Below are positions 44,720 to 56,100 of a stretch of 64,000 nt of DNA, piece after piece. Each line of letters starts with the position of its first letter. Position 1 is the first letter of the stretch. The translations under genes were made by a program, and so were the position numbers. The notes below the pieces were generated by a model. That model was not told the DNA's origin. It worked only from the letters and a program-made list of their open reading frames with translations, and ran no database searches. Source of the stretch: Robiginitomaculum sp. (GTDB lineage: Bacteria > Pseudomonadota > Alphaproteobacteria > Caulobacterales > Maricaulaceae); NCBI GenBank assembly GCA_015485155.1, contig WFUF01000005.1:1-64000 (forward strand), read 5' to 3'.

Positions 44720-44899
44720 TTTATCTCCAGAGCATCATATTTTCAAAAGCGAGCCGGGAATTAGATAAAACCCTAATCGAAAAAACTTAAAATAGTTCTA
44801 CGAAGCTATTTACATAAATCACCGCCCTTGATTTTTCCAAAAGCAACAACCTAAAATTGTCAGCGATTCGGTTGCCCCACAAGGGAGAGGGCCATATTT

Positions 44900-47800
44900 A
44901 TGGCTAAAACAAAACACACACGAACAAAATCCGCATTGGTGCGAATTACCTTCGTTACAACTTTGCTCTTTATACTGGTAAATTCAGCCCAGGCCGAATG
45001 GCGATCCTCTGGCAATCACATCCCTGCAGGTGGTCGTATTGATGCCTGTACAATTGACTTTAACGATATCTATCCGTGGGCCGTGGCCGATTACGAACTC
45101 TCATCGGCCGAGGACAGCGTGCATCTGGGGACGATGGAAATTGTTGGTGTTCGCTGCACATGGAAAAAGAAAAACGGCGGCATACCTGACCTGTTTTCAG
45201 GTGGTGATATTGTCTGCCCGGCAGGACAACGTGCAAATTCGTCCTTAGCCGGAGGATGTGGCGATACCAGCTTTGTGCAACAATGCCCCTCAGCACCAAA
45301 TCAGGGTCAGGAAAGCAGCGGAGTAAACCAGAACACAGCCGGCAACCCGATTGATCTGCGCAATGGAGCAAAAGTTGAGACGGTTGTTGACTTTATGGCC
45401 TATGGTTCTCACAATTTTGGCCTGATCCGTACCTATAATTCTGCATCCACACGTTCATCACGCCTTGGCTATGGCTGGCGCACCAATTTCGATCGCAATC
45501 TGATTTCCCCTGGCAGCTTTTCCAGTCAGTATATTGTTGAGATTGTCGATGGTGAGGGCGCATCGACAGCATTTCGAAGAACCGGCGGTGTTTTTCGACT
45601 GGCTTACTGGAAACGCAGCACCGGCCAATGGACTTATACGCGAAAGGGGCTAAATGCCTCATTGGTAAAGCTGGCAAATGGCTGGGAATACACTACCCAT
45701 ACCGGGAGGGTAGAGTTTTTTGACACTGATGGCCGGATATTATGGATGCGAGATCCAGACGGCTATCAAATTGATTTTACATATGATTCAAATGGCAATA
45801 ATTCGCAGGTTCAGGACAGTTTTGGCCGCACAATTACTATGTGGTATGACCCTCAGGGGCGCATGCAGGCTGCTTTTGACCCCTTAGGCCGGGCCTATGA
45901 TTATGTATATAGCGTTGTTGGCAATGGATTTCCAGCAACGACAGATCCAACCACTGCTGGACAAAATGGCATGCTGTCTGCTGTAGCCTATCCAGATGAC
46001 ACACCCCTGGACGATACGGACAACCCAACAGTATCTTATCATTATGAAATACCCGATACGCCTGTTGCCCTTACTGGCATAACCAACGAAAACGGCATCA
46101 GGATCAAAACCTGGGACTATGATCTGGCAGGGCGCGGTATTCTGAGCGAACATGCTGGTGGTACAGATCGCGTCAGCATCGCCTATGGTGCCAACACTGC
46201 CACTGTTACCAATGCCATGGGCAAGCAGACAATCGTTGAATTTGAAGAATTTCAGGACAGTTTACGTCTGGTGGCCATAAATGGACAAGCTTCGCTGAAC
46301 TGTGCTGCGGCCAATACTTCTTATACATATGACAATAATGGATATGTTCAGACCATTACTGATGCCAAGGGAAGGGTTACCCGCTTTACCAATGATGCCA
46401 AGGGACGGCGCAGTACGGCAGAGCTGGCATTTGGTACTGCTGATGCACGGCAGGTAAGCGCCATTTGGGACGCTGAACTGCCACAGCCTACTCTCATATC
46501 GGAACCCGGTCTGGATACAGTCTACACCTATGATGCTCAGAACCGGATAACAAGTGTAACCCAAACAGATACCACAACTCACACCCTGCCCTATGCCACT
46601 AATGGCCAAAGCCGGGTTTGGGCTATAAGCTGGACAGGGCTCAGCCAGATAGACACCATTGACGGCCCTCTGCCCGGCCCGGTTGATATTGTTGATTTTG
46701 ACTATGACAGTGCCGGTAATCTTATTCGCTTTACCAATGAATTGGGTCAGGTGACACAGATCACCAGCCACACAGATAACGGACTACCCGAAGAGAGCAT
46801 TGACCCCAATGGCGTTCGCACGACAATGTCTTATTCGCCACGGGATTTATTGACCTCTTTTACGGTATTTGACCCTTATGGTGGCTCCTATACCACCAGC
46901 TTATCCTACACACCTACCGGTCAGCTAAGCGGCATTATCCCACCCAATGGGGCATGGATAGGACTATGGTATGATGCTGCTGAGCGCCTTAGCGGAATTG
47001 GCAATAATGCCGGCGACACTATCACATTTACCTATGATGACCTGGGCAATGTCACCGCAACAGATTTTGTGGACTCATCCAATATTGTTCGTTCACAATT
47101 TAATGAAACCTTTGATGAGTTGGGAAGAGTACTAACCAGCATCGGCGCCAGCAACCAGATCACCAGTTATAGCTGGGATCAATTGAACATATTAACATCC
47201 AGCACGGATCCTAATGGTGGCACCATTACCAATGCTTACGATAATCTGAACCGGCTGCAGAGCCAAACCAATGCCATATTTGCGACAATAAACACTGATT
47301 ATGGTGATAGCGGTTTAACCGGCATAACAGACCCAGGCGGACTGACTACTGCCTTTGTGCGCAATGGTTGGGGGGAAATAATCCGCGAAGCAAGTCCCGA
47401 TTCCGGCATTACAGACTATGAACGCAATGAACTGGGACTTGTGATCAAACGCACTGATGCCATGGGACAGATCACCAATTACATCTATGATAACGCAGGA
47501 AGACTGATTGCGGAAAACTTTGTCGGCAATACAAATCAAAATGTTGATTATATCTGGGATGCCGGTGGCGATCGCGGCATTGGCCGGCTTACGCAAATAT
47601 GGGATGAACAAGGCGTAAGCGACTTTGTTTATGATGCCAGAGGTGAACTATATAAAGAAATTCGCAGCCAAAATTCCCACATTTATGAAACCGTTTACTC
47701 TAATGATGGCAGCGGAGAGATTACCGGCATGACCTACCCCTCAGGCCGAATTGTGAGTTTTATTCGCGATAATGCCGGGCGTGTTACAGCTGTGCAGACC

Positions 47801-49387
47801 AGTGACAATGCCACAAGCCCCATGGTCAACATATTGAATGATATTGACTATCTGCCCTTCGGCCCGCTTGTCACCGGCACTTTTGGCAATGGGCATGAAT
47901 TGCAGATATCCTATGATCTGGATTATCAGATAAAGACTATCCAAACCGGTAATGGCAGTATTGTTGATCTTGATTTTTCACAAGACCCGGTCGGAAATAT
48001 TACAGCTATCAATGATGGCCTTGCTTCTGTACGCAGTCAGACCTTTGCCTATGACCCTGCAAACCGGCTGATCAATGCCAGCGGCATTTACGGCACAATA
48101 GGTTACAACTATGATCTGACCGGGAACCGTCTGGCCAGAACTATTGATAATGGCTCGCTTATTACCGAAAACTATTCCTATGCCGCTGGCAGCAACCGGC
48201 AAATCAGCATTAGTGGGAATGGTGGGCGCGCTTTATTATGGAACGCTGCCGGACAGGTAACTTCCGATACACGAGGGTCAGATAATTATTTATATTCACA
48301 AGACGCAAAAGGGCGCACACGAACCATTAGCAGAAACGGTAGCCAGATTGCCTACTATGGCTATGATGCCTTTAACCGAAGGGTGGTAAAATCACTTACC
48401 GGGCAGATTATTCACTATATTTATGACCGCGATGACCGGTTAATCGCCGAGCATGACGGCACCGATGGTGCGGTAATCCGGGAATATATCTGGCTGGGGC
48501 TAACCCCACTTGCAGTTATTGATTACGGTACCGGAATTCCGGTGATCAGCTTCTTGCATTCGGATCATCTCGGACGACCGATTGCAGCTACTGACAGCAC
48601 CGGTGCAAAAGTGTGGGACGGTGCATTTACTCCATTTGGCGAGGCAGTGCTGATTGCCGGCAGTTTATCGCTGGATTTGCGCTTTCCCGGCCAGATCCGT
48701 GACAGTGAAACCGAGCTTTATTACAACTTTACTCGTATTTACGATCCGGCAATTGGCCGCTACCTGCAAGTTGACACCATTGGCCTTAATGGCGGCATTA
48801 ACCCATTTGCCTATGCAGGAGGCAACCCGGTGGGGTTTATTGATCCGAGGGGCGAAGTGCCCCTTTATATTGCCGGAGCGCTGATATTCGGTGGAATAGA
48901 TATTTTTATGCAGCTTAGGCAAAATGGCAATCGATGGGAGTGTATAAACTGGACAAGGGCTGCAATTGCAGCGGCCTCTGGCGCAGTAGGCGGTGGAATC
49001 TTTGCAGGCTCAATGATGCGATCCCTAAATGGCGCCCGTTTTGTCGATGGCAGCATGCGGACTGGCACAGCTATGGAGCGATTTAGAAGAGCTTTGAGAA
49101 TTTCCGGCAGGAGCACCGAAGTTCATCATGCGATTATTCCCAATGCAGCTAAATCTGTACCAAGGTTAATTCGCAACCACCCGGCGAACCTGAAACCGCT
49201 ACCACAAGCCACCCACAGGCGTTTACACGGAAAATGGGATGGCATGGATAAAATGCGCCTGCCGCAACGGATATGGTATGGCAGCCCCAATTGGGCGCAG
49301 CTTGCAGGATCAGTGCCTTTTGCCGGTGGTGCAATGGATACGCTGCAGGTGCTGGGGCAGGACAAATGTGACAGGGGCTGTAATTAG
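44900..49387 (+). CDS. Rhs polymorphic toxin with HNH-like tip
   Basis: The 1495-residue protein has a Sec signal peptide (cut near AQAEW), a DUF6531-type start (NPIDLRNGAKVETVVDFMAY), many YD repeats, and the RHS-associated core end (FTRIYDPAIGRYLQVDTIGL, then GGNPVGFIDPRG). The last 178 residues are the variable tip. It has a hydrophobic Ala/Gly-rich span, then VHHAIIPNAAKSVPR, NLKPLPQATHRRLHG, an HNH/Endo VII-like nuclease pattern with paired His. No PAAR or TTR domain is seen; delivery by Sec and a surface or type VI partner is unknown. The SUKH-like gene after it is the likely immunity factor. Confidence 0.88.
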   Translation: MAKTKHTRTKSALVRITFVTTLLFILVNSAQAEWRSSGNHIPAGGRIDACTIDFNDIYPWAVADYELSSAEDSVHLGTMEIVGVRCTWKKKNGGIPDLFSGGDIVCPAGQRANSSLAGGCGDTSFVQQCPSAPNQGQESSGVNQNTAGNPIDLRNGAKVETVVDFMAYGSHNFGLIRTYNSASTRSSRLGYGWRTNFDRNLISPGSFSSQYIVEIVDGEGASTAFRRTGGVFRLAYWKRSTGQWTYTRKGLNASLVKLANGWEYTTHTGRVEFFDTDGRILWMRDPDGYQIDFTYDSNGNNSQVQDSFGRTITMWYDPQGRMQAAFDPLGRAYDYVYSVVGNGFPATTDPTTAGQNGMLSAVAYPDDTPLDDTDNPTVSYHYEIPDTPVALTGITNENGIRIKTWDYDLAGRGILSEHAGGTDRVSIAYGANTATVTNAMGKQTIVEFEEFQDSLRLVAINGQASLNCAAANTSYTYDNNGYVQTITDAKGRVTRFTNDAKGRRSTAELAFGTADARQVSAIWDAELPQPTLISEPGLDTVYTYDAQNRITSVTQTDTTTHTLPYATNGQSRVWAISWTGLSQIDTIDGPLPGPVDIVDFDYDSAGNLIRFTNELGQVTQITSHTDNGLPEESIDPNGVRTTMSYSPRDLLTSFTVFDPYGGSYTTSLSYTPTGQLSGIIPPNGAWIGLWYDAAERLSGIGNNAGDTITFTYDDLGNVTATDFVDSSNIVRSQFNETFDELGRVLTSIGASNQITSYSWDQLNILTSSTDPNGGTITNAYDNLNRLQSQTNAIFATINTDYGDSGLTGITDPGGLTTAFVRNGWGEIIREASPDSGITDYERNELGLVIKRTDAMGQITNYIYDNAGRLIAENFVGNTNQNVDYIWDAGGDRGIGRLTQIWDEQGVSDFVYDARGELYKEIRSQNSHIYETVYSNDGSGEITGMTYPSGRIVSFIRDNAGRVTAVQTSDNATSPMVNILNDIDYLPFGPLVTGTFGNGHELQISYDLDYQIKTIQTGNGSIVDLDFSQDPVGNITAINDGLASVRSQTFAYDPANRLINASGIYGTIGYNYDLTGNRLARTIDNGSLITENYSYAAGSNRQISISGNGGRALLWNAAGQVTSDTRGSDNYLYSQDAKGRTRTISRNGSQIAYYGYDAFNRRVVKSLTGQIIHYIYDRDDRLIAEHDGTDGAVIREYIWLGLTPLAVIDYGTGIPVISFLHSDHLGRPIAATDSTGAKVWDGAFTPFGEAVLIAGSLSLDLRFPGQIRDSETELYYNFTRIYDPAIGRYLQVDTIGLNGGINPFAYAGGNPVGFIDPRGEVPLYIAGALIFGGIDIFMQLRQNGNRWECINWTRAAIAAASGAVGGGIFAGSMMRSLNGARFVDGSMRTGTAMERFRRALRISGRSTEVHHAIIPNAAKSVPRLIRNHPANLKPLPQATHRRLHGKWDGMDKMRLPQRIWYGSPNWAQLAGSVPFAGGAMDTLQVLGQDKCDRGCN

Positions 49388-49516
49388 CCGATATAGCAAT
49401 TGTATATTTGCGCCAGTTTCACCGCTACTTGGAATTATTTACCATATTCATTCACCACATATATACGATTATAAATTACACGTTTTAAGTGAGTTTAGGT
49501 AAAAAATGGGGACAAA

Positions 49517-50338
49517 ATGGATCACATAAAACAAAAATACAAAGAGCTTTTGGCCTTAAATATACCCGACATCAAAGTATTTCCCCCGATGACGGAAGAT
49601 GAAATTGCTGAGTTTTGTGAAATCAGGAAGCAACAATTCGGCATCATACCCTCAAGAGAATATTGTGATTTGTTGCGCATTGCCAAGGGTGCAAGTTGGT
49701 ATGATGGTTATGTTGAGTTGAACCTTGCTGATCCGGAGAATTTGAATAAAGAAGAACGCTGGAATGTTGGAAGTGCCTTTCAAAACGCTCTGGTGATTTA
49801 TAACCATGGCAATGGTAATCAATATCTGGTTGATATAAAGCCAGATGGCAGCCCGGGCCATGTATTGGGCTGGCAACACGAAACCCCGGCTTTAACAATT
49901 TGCTGGCGTGATTTGGGAGGCCTGTTTCAGTCGCTTATTGATAATTGGAACCACCCAGATAACCCTGGCACTGCCCCCGATGCCGACCCTGATGCCGACC
50001 CCGATGAATGGATAGATTTTGCTATATTTAATCCTATTGATAATGATGATGAAATTCATCTTAGCGGAACCAATATGACCGTTGACTTTGAAACCGCAAT
50101 CGCCAGTCCCAACCCTGCATTTAGAGAATTTGCAAAGCAGGCTGGAGATCAATATTATTTTGTCGACTGGAGTGCTGGAGAACCGGGATCAGGAGCTGAT
50201 ATCCCCCGTAAATGGTTTGATGAACCATCCATCAGAAGCGATGAAAACGGCTTGATGTTTGGCTTTAGAAGAAGCTCACGCAAGCCTTCATTTTTTGATC
50301 GCCTTTTAGGAAAGTTGTTTAAGATATGGCATCCGTAG
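49517..50338 (+). CDS. SUKH (SMI1/KNR4)-like immunity protein
   Basis: The 273-residue soluble protein begins with a SUKH-type domain (FGIIPSREYCDLLRIAKGAS, then LVIYNHGNGNQYLVDI and DLGGLFQSLIDNW). SUKH proteins commonly neutralise nuclease tips. Residues about 150-165 carry the acidic repeat DADPDADPDEW. A second part (residues 170-260) may be a further domain. It follows the Rhs gene by 129 bases on the same strand, as an immunity gene should. The cytoplasmic location fits a nuclease toxin. Confidence 0.75.
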   Translation: MDHIKQKYKELLALNIPDIKVFPPMTEDEIAEFCEIRKQQFGIIPSREYCDLLRIAKGASWYDGYVELNLADPENLNKEERWNVGSAFQNALVIYNHGNGNQYLVDIKPDGSPGHVLGWQHETPALTICWRDLGGLFQSLIDNWNHPDNPGTAPDADPDADPDEWIDFAIFNPIDNDDEIHLSGTNMTVDFETAIASPNPAFREFAKQAGDQYYFVDWSAGEPGSGADIPRKWFDEPSIRSDENGLMFGFRRSSRKPSFFDRLLGKLFKIWHP

Positions 50339-50355
50339 CCGGGGGGAAACTGCTG

Positions 50356-51630
50356 TTACCTGTTATAGGCATAAGCCGAACAATCAATTGCAGGTCTTGC
50401 GCCAATAATCATGTCGGCAAGCAGGGCTGCTGATCCTGCAGCCATTGTCCACCCCAAATGCCCATGGCCACAATTAAGCCAAAGCCCATTTACCGGGCTG
50501 CGCCCAATTATCGGCACACCATCGCAATTCATTGGTCGCAAGCCTGTCCACGGGCTTGCAGCCTGCCAATCAAGATGACTGCTCAAATGGGGATATATCG
50601 TGTCAAATACCCCCCGTAATAAATGCAGACGCTTTGCTGGCAATTCATGATCAACCCCGGCAAATTCAGCCATTCCCACAACACGCAACCGCTTGGCAAT
50701 CGGAGTAATGGCAATGTGCCTAGCCTCATCAACCACCGGCAACATCGGCATTTGCCCGGACAATGCAGAAGCATCCACGGTAATCGAATAACCCTTTACC
50801 GGCTTAATGGGCAAAGGCAGGTCTAATGGTCTGAGCAGATCCGGGGCAGATATCCCGGCACAAACAACAACTTCACCAAAAATTGGGCCGCTTGCGGTAT
50901 CGACCCCGATAATCCTGTTATTCTCTCTTATCAAGCCGGTTACTTTGCTTTGCAGCTTTATCTGCCCACCAGATGCTTTGGCATGCTCAGCCAGTGCCAG
51001 CGTGAATTTTCTGGCATCTCCCATGCAATCATCAGGATAATAAATAGCGCCGGCAATCTGTTTTCGCGCATGCTGTAATTGTGGTTCCACAGTCACGGCA
51101 CCGGCCCCATCCATCGCATCAAAGCGCAAACCCAAGTCCTGTAATTCCTGTGCCATATTTATGGACTTTGCAAATTCATATTTTGAAGAAAAAACCTTCA
51201 AAGACCCGTTACAGCCCTGATCATATTGCAACTGATATTGCTGCGTCAGATTTTTGGCGCAGTTTAGAGAATAACCAGCCAGCACAAAATTGGCTTCGGC
51301 TGATTTTCTGGCCGCTGCCGGTACCGAGTTTTGCAGAAACCGCAAGCCCCATCCCATAATACCCGGCAGCACTCGCCAGTGTATTCTCATCGCCGAGTTG
51401 GGCTGAAACAAGGAGGATAGCAAGTGAGCAAATGCCGACGGACTATTCCATGGCTCAGGCTGTGACGGGGTCATCATCCCGCCATTGGCAAAACTGGTTT
51501 CCAGTGCCAAATCATCATTTGCCTCGAGCAAAACCGCAGGTACACCCTTTGCACACAAGGCAGACAGGGTTGCAACGCCGATGACACCACCACCGATCAC
51601 AATCATTTTTTTTGCGGACTGCTTGCTCAC
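50356..51630 (-). CDS. dadA: D-amino acid dehydrogenase
   Basis: This 424-residue FAD enzyme (DadA/DAO family) oxidises D-amino acids to oxo acids. The N-terminal dinucleotide fold IVIGGGVIGVATLSALC and the C-terminal TGLRPMNCDGVPIIGRSPVN and NCGHGHLGWTMAAGSAALLAD are hallmarks. GTG start, with an ATG eight codons later as an alternative. It follows a GlcD-like flavoenzyme gene by 20 bases, so the two form an operon for D-configured substrates. Convergent with the SUKH gene. Confidence 0.93.
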   Translation of the reverse strand: MSKQSAKKMIVIGGGVIGVATLSALCAKGVPAVLLEANDDLALETSFANGGMMTPSQPEPWNSPSAFAHLLSSLFQPNSAMRIHWRVLPGIMGWGLRFLQNSVPAAARKSAEANFVLAGYSLNCAKNLTQQYQLQYDQGCNGSLKVFSSKYEFAKSINMAQELQDLGLRFDAMDGAGAVTVEPQLQHARKQIAGAIYYPDDCMGDARKFTLALAEHAKASGGQIKLQSKVTGLIRENNRIIGVDTASGPIFGEVVVCAGISAPDLLRPLDLPLPIKPVKGYSITVDASALSGQMPMLPVVDEARHIAITPIAKRLRVVGMAEFAGVDHELPAKRLHLLRGVFDTIYPHLSSHLDWQAASPWTGLRPMNCDGVPIIGRSPVNGLWLNCGHGHLGWTMAAGSAALLADMIIGARPAIDCSAYAYNR

Positions 51631-51650
51631 CAGTATCGGCCCAAAATTAT

Positions 51651-53039
51651 CTAATCGCCAAGCACTTTTCCGGGGTTTAACAGATTTTCAGGATCCAGCG
51701 CGGCTTTTAATGTGCGCATTAGCTTAATCTCATCGGCAGTCCTGGAAGAAGACAACCAGTTTCGTTTCTCCAACCCTATGCCGTGTTCTGCCGATACCGA
51801 TCCGCCAAATGCTGCCAGTGGTTCATAAACAGCTTTTTCCACTTCTTCATGGGGTAATTCGCCCTCAACCCCGCTACCTACTGCCAAGTGAATATTGCAA
51901 TCTCCCAAGTGACCAAATACCGCCAGTTTGGCTTTTGCGCCCCATTTCTCCTGCAAATTATTCTCAACCATGCTCACATAATTATTCATATGCATGAGCG
52001 GCAGACTTACATCAAAAGCTCCAGACGGCAGCAAGGTCATCACCAGTGTAATTATATCATCACGAATTGCCCACAAGGCTTTTCCCTGTTCCTCAGAATT
52101 TGCAATAACCGCATCAAGAATCAATCCATTACTCAATAGCTCTTCAAGAACTTCTGTAAATCGCTGTGCATCTGCATCCAGATCGCCACCGCTGGCCTCA
52201 ATCAGGATATAATAGTTATATTCAGGCTTCAAAGGTGGCTTGTGATCAGAATTACCTTTTAATATCAATGAATAATAATTATTCCACATAACCTCAAATG
52301 CACTTAAAGTTCCGCCCAAAGCACCGGAAAATGTTTTTAATATTTGCGATATACTGTCAAAATCATTCAGTGCCACCAAAGCTGTATTATTGCTGATCAT
52401 GGCCGGTCGCAGACGCAAGACCGCCCGGGTAACAATGCCCAAAGTACCTTCCGAGCCAATAAATAACTGCTTTAAGTCATATCCAGCATTATTTTTAAGC
52501 ATTGAGTTCATCGAGGAAATAATAGTGCCATCAGCAAGCACTGCCTCAAGCCCCAAAACCTGTTCGCGCATCATGCCATAGCGGATCACCTGATTTCCAC
52601 CGGCATTTGTTGCAATCAAACCGCCAATATTGGCCGAGCCGCGCGCACCCAGATCAACAGGAAAAGCAAGATTTACAGCTTCGGCCTGTTCCTGCACTGT
52701 TTGCAATGGAACTCCGGCCTGAACCGTTATTGTTGCTCCTACTTCATCCAAATGCTCAATTTTACGCATTCTTTCCAGCGAGACCACCAAATCACTGGCC
52801 GTGGTTTCAGTACCTTGCACCAGCCCGCTAAGTCCGCCAATGGGAACTACCGTCTGCCTGTTCTCATGGCATAATCTCATAACTTGCGATAATTCATCAG
52901 TGCTTGCCGGCCGGACGATTGCCAGAGCCTGCCTGTTGCCACCACCAAGCCAGTTGGTTGGGCGCTCATGAACATCCCTTGCGCTAATAAGACCAGCTTC
53001 GCCTACAATTTTTTGAATTTGTGCAATCAACCGGCTCAT
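51651..53039 (-). CDS. FAD-linked oxidase, GlcD-like 2-hydroxyacid dehydrogenase
   Basis: This 462-residue flavoprotein has the PCMH FAD domain (VVPIGGLSGLVQGTETTASD, LGARGSANIGGLIATNAGG, IGSEGTLGIVTRAVLRLRP) and a C-terminal substrate domain (VFGHLGDCNIHLAVGSG, SAEHGIGLEKRNWL). It oxidises D-lactate, D-2-hydroxyglutarate or a related acid; the exact substrate is open. AAGGAGT precedes the ATG. It leads the operon with dadA and diverges from the alpha-2-macroglobulin gene. Confidence 0.92.
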   Translation of the reverse strand: MSRLIAQIQKIVGEAGLISARDVHERPTNWLGGGNRQALAIVRPASTDELSQVMRLCHENRQTVVPIGGLSGLVQGTETTASDLVVSLERMRKIEHLDEVGATITVQAGVPLQTVQEQAEAVNLAFPVDLGARGSANIGGLIATNAGGNQVIRYGMMREQVLGLEAVLADGTIISSMNSMLKNNAGYDLKQLFIGSEGTLGIVTRAVLRLRPAMISNNTALVALNDFDSISQILKTFSGALGGTLSAFEVMWNNYYSLILKGNSDHKPPLKPEYNYYILIEASGGDLDADAQRFTEVLEELLSNGLILDAVIANSEEQGKALWAIRDDIITLVMTLLPSGAFDVSLPLMHMNNYVSMVENNLQEKWGAKAKLAVFGHLGDCNIHLAVGSGVEGELPHEEVEKAVYEPLAAFGGSVSAEHGIGLEKRNWLSSSRTADEIKLMRTLKAALDPENLLNPGKVLGD

Positions 53040-53181
53040 TTTGGACTCCTTTTAATTGCCTTGTTGTTGCCATGTAACCGGCCAATGAGCAATCTAAACT
53101 TCTTTCCGGCTAATGCGCAAACAGCGTTTCTTCATCTATAATGAAACTGAGCAATCACCGAATCGAAACGGGGGATTTATT

Positions 53182-56100
53182 ATGAAGCCAGCATCACTAC
53201 TGATATTTGCTGCATTTTTCATAAGCATTGCTAACACCGCAAATGCGCAATCAAAAATCGAGGTGTTCTCGCCGATTGGTGAGGCAAAACAGGTTTCACA
53301 AGTCAAGGTGAGATTTTCCACCGCCATGACTTCCATGGGAGATGTCAGACAATCTGATCCATTTATTGTTGATTGCTCCGCAAGTGGTGACGGCTTGTGG
53401 ATTGATCCTAAAAACTGGGTTTACAGGTTTGGAAAAACACTGGATTCTGGCAATAGCTGTACATTTCAACCCATCCCCGGTTTGCGTGATATTCAAGGAA
53501 ACAAAGTACAAACAAAACCAGTATATAAATTCACCACGGGCGGGCCGACTGTACGGTATACAAGGCCCTATGACGGCAATCGCAATATTGCAGAAGACCA
53601 ATATTTTCAGATATTTCTCGATGGTAAAGTAGATAAGGCAAGCGTTGAAAAACTGGCTTGGTGTTCCATAGATAATCTGGCTGAAAAAATACCGGTAATT
53701 GTGCTGGACACTCCTAAAGACAAGAGCCCATCGGACAATGCTATCTGGTTGCGCTGTCAAAACACATTGCCGCCGGCAACAAAGTTAAGGCTGGTGTGGG
53801 AAAAAGGAATCCAGTCACCAAATTCAGTTGCTACCAGTTCGCGACAGTTTTTTTCCTATGTTACCCGCGCCCCGTTCCGGGCAGATTTTTCCTGTGCCCG
53901 CAGCTCCTCACAGGAACCATGCTCGCCACTTTCTGACTTTGTTTTACGCTTTTCAGCACCTGTTTTGGTAAGGGATGCAAAACTGATAAAACTTATTGCT
54001 TCCGATGGCTCGGTTATTGCTCCCGACTTTGATGATATGAGCGATGAAGAGGCTGAGCGGCAAGGCACCAGAACAGTTCGCTTTAAGGGCCCGTTTGCAG
54101 AGCGTCAGAACTTTTCTATCATACTTCCCGATAATCTTGATGATGATGCTGGCCGTATTTTGCAAAACGCATCATCATTTCCCTTAAAAATATCTACTGG
54201 CGAATTTCCACCCCTGATCAAGTTTTCCGGAACCTTTGGAATCCTCGAGCACAAAACCGGTGCCGTACTGCCGGTCTCAATTCGAGGCGTAGAATCCAGC
54301 CTTCCAAACCAAACCATATCAATTGGCAGATCCGGCAAATTAGTAAAAACCAAAGACCCTTTTGAGATTTTACGCTGGATGGAACGGGTCAACCGGGCAG
54401 AATGGGGAAGAACACAGCAAGAAGACGGAAAATGGGTCTATAATAACGATGATCCACATCCATCGGTTTTTTCCCAAAATCAACAAACCCAATCCTTTGA
54501 AATGCCAGAAACAGCAGATGACAAGGCGCTGGAAGTCATTGGCATACCGTTAAAAGAACCCGGATTCTATGTGGTTGAGCTAAAGAGCCGTGTTCTGGGC
54601 AGTGCTTTAAGTCAATCCAAAGCTCCTTATCATGTGGCGACCAGTGCGCTGGTTACCAATATGGCAGTGCACTTCAAATGGGGACAGGATAGCTCTGCCA
54701 TATGGGTTACCTATCTGGATAGCGGGCTTCCCGTGCGCGGGGCGCATGTGCAAATAGGTAATGAATGCTCCGGAAAAATTATCTGGCAGGGGCAAACCCA
54801 AAAAAACGGGCTGGCAATTATTGAAAACCAAATCCCCGCAAGCGCAAGCTGGACATCATGCAACTCAGACAGAACTCCGCCATTGATCATTACAGCCAGC
54901 ACTTCTGCTGATTTCAGCTTTACCCGCACCTCTTGGAATGATGGTATATCGCCATGGGAATTTGGAGTGCAAACCGGCTATTCCGGTGATCGTATCAAGG
55001 CCCACACCGTATTGGATCGCTCCTTGTTTCGTGCGGGTGAAACTGTTTCAATGAAACACTTTTTGCGCCAAACCTCTGCAACCGGCCTTGAGTTGGTATC
55101 AGGAGCCCCCAAAAAAGCCAAGCTCATACTTTCGCACATAAGATCAGGACAATCATTTGAACTACCGCTTGTTTTTGACAAATGGGGGCGAGCTGCGAAC
55201 CAATGGAAAATACCTGATGATGCCCGGCTGGGAGAGTACCGATTGGCCATTAAATATCAAAATGATACGCGGGCTATATCAGGGCAATTCAGAGTTGAGG
55301 AATTCAAAATTCCATTGATGCAGGCATTTCTGAGCGGCCCCGGCACTCCGGTTATCAATGGCAGAAATATCGAGATGAAAGCTCTGGTTCGCTATCTTTC
55401 TGGTGGCGGCGCCTCAGGACAAAACATCAGACTGATAAGCAAAACCACACCTGACTGGAAGCAATTTCCCAACTGGCCGGATTATTCATTTAAGTACCAA
55501 AATATCAAAGAGGGAACATTCAAGCGCGGCGAAAGACCTGACACAAGGCCCATACCGTTTCAGGACGACCAATCCATAACCCTTGATGCTAATGGTTCTG
55601 CCACCATAAATATTGCCGGACTTCCCGGCTTTGGCCAGCGCATGGTTTTGCGCTCGGAACTGGAATACAAGGATGCAAATGGCGAAACACTGGTACAGAA
55701 CAAAAGCACCAGCCTGTGGCCGGCAAGTATTGCTCTTGGCATTAAAACCGAAGGCTGGGCAGCCAGCGAAAATGAGTTAAAGTTTTCTGTTTTAGCCATT
55801 GGCACTGATCAAAAGCCCGTTGCAAACCAGCAAGTGGATGTTTCACTTTATCTTGAAAAGAACCTGTCATGGCGCAAGCGGATGATCGGTGGCTATTACT
55901 CGTATGAAAATGAACAGCAAATATCATTGCTAGAGCCAAACTGCACCGGCAAGACCAACCGGAACGGCCTATTGTTCTGTAAGCTTAAACTAGGCGTTTC
56001 CGGTGAAATTTTGTTACAAGCCAAGACCAAGGACTCGCAGGGAAATACTGCCACCTCCACCCGCTCAGTCTGGCTGGCGGGAGAAGATGACTGGTGGTTT

